Below, piece after piece: positions 62,801 through 64,000 of a stretch of 64,000 nucleotides of DNA (the stretch's first letter is position 1; every line of letters begins with the position of its first letter). Under the pieces are notes generated by a model. It was given only the letters and a program-made list of their open reading frames with translations, was not told the DNA's origin and ran no database searches. Source of the stretch: Plazaster borealis (taxonomy: Eukaryota > Echinodermata > Asteroidea > Forcipulatida > Labidiasteridae); NCBI GenBank assembly GCA_021014325.1, contig CM037463.1, forward strand, positions 24,360,526-24,424,525, given 5' to 3'. The position numbers and the translations under genes are program-made.

Positions 62801-64000
62801 ATGTGCTTCTCTTCAGCTAGGTTTATTAATCGGCGACCAGTGCATTAATACCACGGTAGCCGATTTGAAACATCCGACATTATTGAAACTTTCATATACT
62901 GAGACAAAATTTGTAATATTTTGCAGGTGACCCACTTGGTCTTGCCGAGACCACGGCATTTCAAGTACAAAGCAGGCGACTACATCTTCATCCAAATTCC
63001 TGGTCTGGCGCCCCACGAGTGGCACCCGTTTACAATAAGCAGTGCTCCGGAGCAAATCGGTGTGTTATCAAACTTTATATCAATGGAAATTGTTTAAATT
63101 TAAGTTTCTTCTGCATGGATAGTCGATCTACTGGGTTATCTTTAATTGTAAAGGAGGCTGTGACGTCACTATAAGAAAAGAAAATGGTTGACTTATTAGA
63201 ATCTTTAGGATTATAAAGGTTATGGTGAAAGTAAATAACAAGAAGCACAAGACAGTGTAATATTTGAATTGATATTGTGGAAGGGTAAACCTATTAGTCC
63301 AAAAATTAATCACCCCACAAGCTTACCTGGTAAAAAGAAGCCCTGCAGCTGTTGATAATGTATACCATTTTGAGAAACGAGTCCCTTCAGTTTTCCAGTT
63401 ATGCCTGATTAACAAGACCCCCCCCTTTTAAAGGGTGTGCATTACATTGGTAAGAGTAAAAATATAAATATTCACAGATTGCATTGCTATGTATAAAGAT
63501 GGTCATGGTGGGAAACTCCCTTTGAAATATTTTTGCTTGAAATGCAATAGTTTTTGAGAAATTAGTAAAATAATTGGTTTTGATCTTGCAAGTCCAAAAC
63601 TCAATGTTTGAAAACAGTGAAAACATTTAAGATTTTTTCCCATTGTTTTCTCGTGACTGCAATGAACGATTGAGCTTAAACTTTCACAGGTTTGTTAGGC
63701 TAAGTGTCACATCAGGTGTGGATACTGGTCTTTGACAATTACCGATGTTACGCATGTGCTTTAAAAGTAAACTGAGGTAAGAACAGTATTTTTTATTTTC
63801 ACTCTGCCTGTAGAAACCATCTCGGTCCATATCCGCTCTGCCGGCAACTGGACGAAGAGGATTTATCACCTTTTTGACGTCATGACGTCACCGTCACGCT
63901 CCATCAAGCGCGGTAGTATCAGCGTCAATAATTTACAAGGCACTAACCAGGGGAACGTTAACATGGGATTTGAATTGTCACCACTGGATGGGGATGAAGA
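50797..64000 (+). CDS. NOX5: NADPH oxidase 5 (EF-hand NOX), 5' ten exons; continues past the window
   Basis: Ca2+-activated transmembrane flavocytochrome that passes electrons from NADPH through FAD and two haems to O2, making superoxide. Exons: 50797..50849, 54040..54148, 54596..54746, 55994..56204, 58342..58547, 60258..60458, 60975..61165, 62267..62461, 62927..63059, 63814..>64000; 545 complete codons, all AG/GT with matching phases. EF-hand loops at residues about 37-47 (degenerate), 66-77 DEDKSGTISKTE, 102-113 DLDDNGEIDKDE and 146-157 DQDNSGSISFDE; then TM1 (about 196-225), haem His pairs H288/H302 and H380/H394, RRSGHFEVFFWTH, and the FAD motif HPFTISSAPE (472-481). Four EF-hands and no peroxidase domain identify NOX5 and exclude DUOX. 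An in-frame TAA 21 bp before the ATG supports the start if that exon is first. The NADPH-binding C-terminus lies outside. Confidence 0.95.
50906..51254 (-). mobile_element. Diverged TTAA-type family A MITE in NOX5 intron 1
   Basis: AAGACAGGGTACACTTTTAA at the left and TTACCAAACCTGTCTTTAA at the right; interior GGGCTCAATTGGTCATCGAA and AGTCGTTTCTCACAA. Confidence 0.8.
51255..52122 (+). other. NOX5 intron 1, unassigned part
   Basis: Contains GGCGAAGCCTCGGTGGGGGT followed by CAGGGCCCCCTGAAGCTC near 51630, a phrase common in repeats. A family A right terminus (GTTACCAAAAGTGTACAATACCTTTAA) lies at about 52099-52126. No exon recognised. Confidence 0.5.
52123..52485. mobile_element. Palindromic TTAA-ended MITE, 363 bp
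   Basis: TTAAAGGGACACGTTGCCTT at the left and AAGGCAATGTGTACCTTTAA at the right, with inner arms AACGCTTT..., AATAATCCACACAA and GTCCGCCATTTTGTAAAAC pairing. It inserted at the terminal TTAA of an older family A fragment. Confidence 0.88.
52486..54039 (+). other. Rest of NOX5 intron 1 with AAAC microsatellite
   Basis: An (AAAC)n-type tract at 53665-53790 gives spurious Gln/Thr/Asn-rich frames. The remainder is AT-rich with G runs near 53280 and no exon. Confidence 0.6.
53665..53790. repeat. (AAAC)n microsatellite
   Basis: Repeats of AAAC/CAAA with CCCAACA interruptions. Confidence 0.9.
54040..54148 (+). CDS. NOX5: NOX5 exon 2: first, degenerate EF-hand
   Basis: Acceptor CTTCTACAG before 54040, donor GTAAGT. 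Encodes PTRNADNKWLTWVATQFKDA and QNVDRETFKKVIQTKN; the W-W-V-x-x-Q-F pattern and following loop match EF-hand 1 of NOX5, which lacks several Ca ligands. Reading it in another frame gives a stop. Confidence 0.9.
54596..54746 (+). CDS. NOX5: NOX5 exon 3: EF-hand 2 and start of EF-hand 3
   Basis: Acceptor TTTGTAG, donor GTAAGA; phase 0 in, 1 out. EFFADRFFDVFDEDKSGTIS has a full canonical loop. Ends FFFSVYDLD, where the third EF loop is split by the intron. Confidence 0.95.
54747..55993 (+). other. NOX5 intron 3
   Basis: No exon; G-rich run near 54990 and AT-rich DNA. The frames at 55386-55778 have no domain. Confidence 0.55.
55994..56204 (+). CDS. NOX5: NOX5 exon 4: EF-hands 3 and 4
   Basis: Acceptor TTCTTTAAG, donor GTTCGT; completes D-NGEIDKDELRRLLKTGMDES and encodes FMSADQDNSGSISFDEFLDT, then PNLMDNFSIG. 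The open frame beyond 56204 is intron. Confidence 0.95.
56878..57263 (-). mobile_element. Diverged TTAA-type family A MITE in NOX5 intron 4
   Basis: TTAAAGGCAGGGTATACTTT at the left and AAGTATACCATGTCTTTAA at the right; interior GGCTCAATTGGTCATCGAA. Closest to 50906-51254. Confidence 0.82.
57264..58341 (+). other. Rest of NOX5 intron 4
   Basis: A CCAA-rich start, then unique-looking DNA; no exon or clear repeat. Confidence 0.5.
58342..58547 (+). CDS. NOX5: NOX5 exon 5: linker and first transmembrane helix
   Basis: Acceptor TCTCTTCAG, donor GTATGT. Joins as FSIG-AAAWLKSSQ, then KRIGFLLFIFLINVILIVVA (TM1) and MVGFSKTDDSNVFYL. Confidence 0.93.
58840..58990. repeat. GGTGTTAAAATTAACACC repeat
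   Basis: Several direct and inverted copies of GTGTTAAAA and TTAACACC, forming small hairpins; in NOX5 intron 5. The rest of 58548-60257 shows one more palindromic element (59756-59880) and otherwise nothing recognised. Confidence 0.65.
59756..59880. mobile_element. Palindromic MITE with AGGGCCTAATTTCATGG ends
   Basis: CAGGGCCTAATTTCATGGCA at the left, GCCATGAAATTAGACCCTGG at the right; inner arms CAGAATTC and GAATTC...GGTAAGCAG. A relative of the GGGCCCAATTTCATAGAGC family. Confidence 0.8.
60258..60458 (+). CDS. NOX5: NOX5 exon 6: haem-binding helices
   Basis: Acceptor CCTTCAG, donor GTAAGT. ARGCGNALNFDCAVIVIVML, RKALSFLRSTWLFHFLPFDD, then KLHKVLGYLSFALAIIHTIG with H288 and H302 spaced by 13 residues as in NOX haem ligands. 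Confidence 0.97.
60640..60920. mobile_element. Inverted-repeat element in NOX5 intron 6
   Basis: GCGAGATTTTTTTCCTACGA with ACTTTTTGTCCCC near 60735-60768 is mirrored by GGGGACAAAAAGTTC and GTAGGAAAAAAATCTTGC near 60840-60873. Flanked by GACCCGG/CCGGGTC words. Confidence 0.75.
60975..61165 (+). CDS. NOX5: NOX5 exon 7
   Basis: Acceptor TCTTCCAG, donor GTAAGT. VLQTYKNFTAVELLFTNPS, GSAFITGWILDVVFLVLVVG (helix) and SYVRRSGHFE. Confidence 0.95.
61166..62266 (+). other. NOX5 intron 7
   Basis: AT-rich; two loosely similar CACACTTACACCGTCGGACA and CACACGCCTACACCATCGGAC segments (61345-61380, 61573-61600) suggest a diverged duplication. No exon. Confidence 0.5.
62267..62461 (+). CDS. NOX5: NOX5 exon 8: second haem-ligand helix
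   Basis: Acceptor CTTTGCAG, donor GTAAGT. VFFWTHKICYLLFWFLLIIH with H380 and H394, then APRFWYWFVGPAICLVLEKV and TYIKEVNLLPSG leading into the FAD domain. Confidence 0.97.
62927..63059 (+). CDS. NOX5: NOX5 exon 9: FAD-binding segment
   Basis: Acceptor TTTTGCAG, donor GTGTGT. VTHLVLPRPRHFKYKAGDYI, IPGLAPHEWHPFTISSAPEQ; HPFTISSAPE is the FAD isoalloxazine/ribityl motif of the ferric reductase family. Confidence 0.97.
63312..63764 (+). mobile_element. Diverged family A MITE in NOX5 intron 9
   Basis: CTTACCTGGTAAAAAGAAGC and GTTGATAATGTATACCATTT on the left side; right end ACAATTACCGATGTTACGCATG and CTTTAA. Left terminus not identifiable. Confidence 0.6.
63814..64000 (+). CDS. NOX5: NOX5 exon 10, cut by window end
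   Basis: Acceptor CTGCCTGTAG before 63814. TISVHIRSAGNWTKRIYHLF matches the HIRSxGxWTxRLY segment; it continues with a Ser/Asn-rich insert (the regulatory loop region of NOX5) to the window edge without a donor. Confidence 0.93.

Overview
The window is nuclear DNA of an animal. Genes are split into short exons with GT-AG introns, there is no operon structure, and most of the sequence is intron or transposon-derived repeat. The gene content (LIV-1 zinc transporter, CCDC13, EF-hand NADPH oxidase NOX5, a divergent class-A GPCR), together with many small inverted-repeat elements and tRNA-derived SINEs, suggests a marine invertebrate deuterostome, most likely an echinoderm (perhaps a sea star). 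That placement is inference; no marker gene proves it.

Layout. (1) About 2.6-10.7 kb, + strand: seven exons of an SLC39/ZIP zinc transporter of the LIV-1 subfamily, closest by eye to ZIP6/ZIP10, including the stop codon and a poly(A) signal. The 5' end is unresolved. (2) 10.7-19.4 kb: repeat-rich gap between two convergent genes. (3) 19.4-44.1 kb, - strand: a complete 14-exon CCDC13 gene, which I assembled exon by exon with every splice phase agreeing (751 residues). Its last intron is about 12 kb and contains a single-exon rhodopsin-like GPCR on the same strand, a 1.8 kb 15-bp minisatellite at the GPCR 3' end, and several other tandem arrays. (4) 44.1-50.8 kb: head-to-head intergenic region made largely of inverted-repeat elements, including a Tc1/mariner-like MITE, a nearly 1 kb foldback palindrome and an array of small palindromes nested in another foldback. 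(5) 50.8-64.0 kb, + strand: ten exons of NOX5, from a probable start codon through four EF-hands, the transmembrane haem core and the FAD-binding motif. The gene continues past the window end.

The protein genes have separate roles: zinc import, centriolar satellite/cilium function, chemosensing or peptide sensing, and Ca2+-activated superoxide production. I see no sign that they act as a unit. The most unusual points are the GPCR whose C-terminal tail is encoded by the edge of the minisatellite and is closed by a small frame-shifting deletion, a long-TIR element whose arms carry hairpins like the histone mRNA 3' stem-loop, and a set of MITE families that all end in TTAA, two of which share one TTAA.
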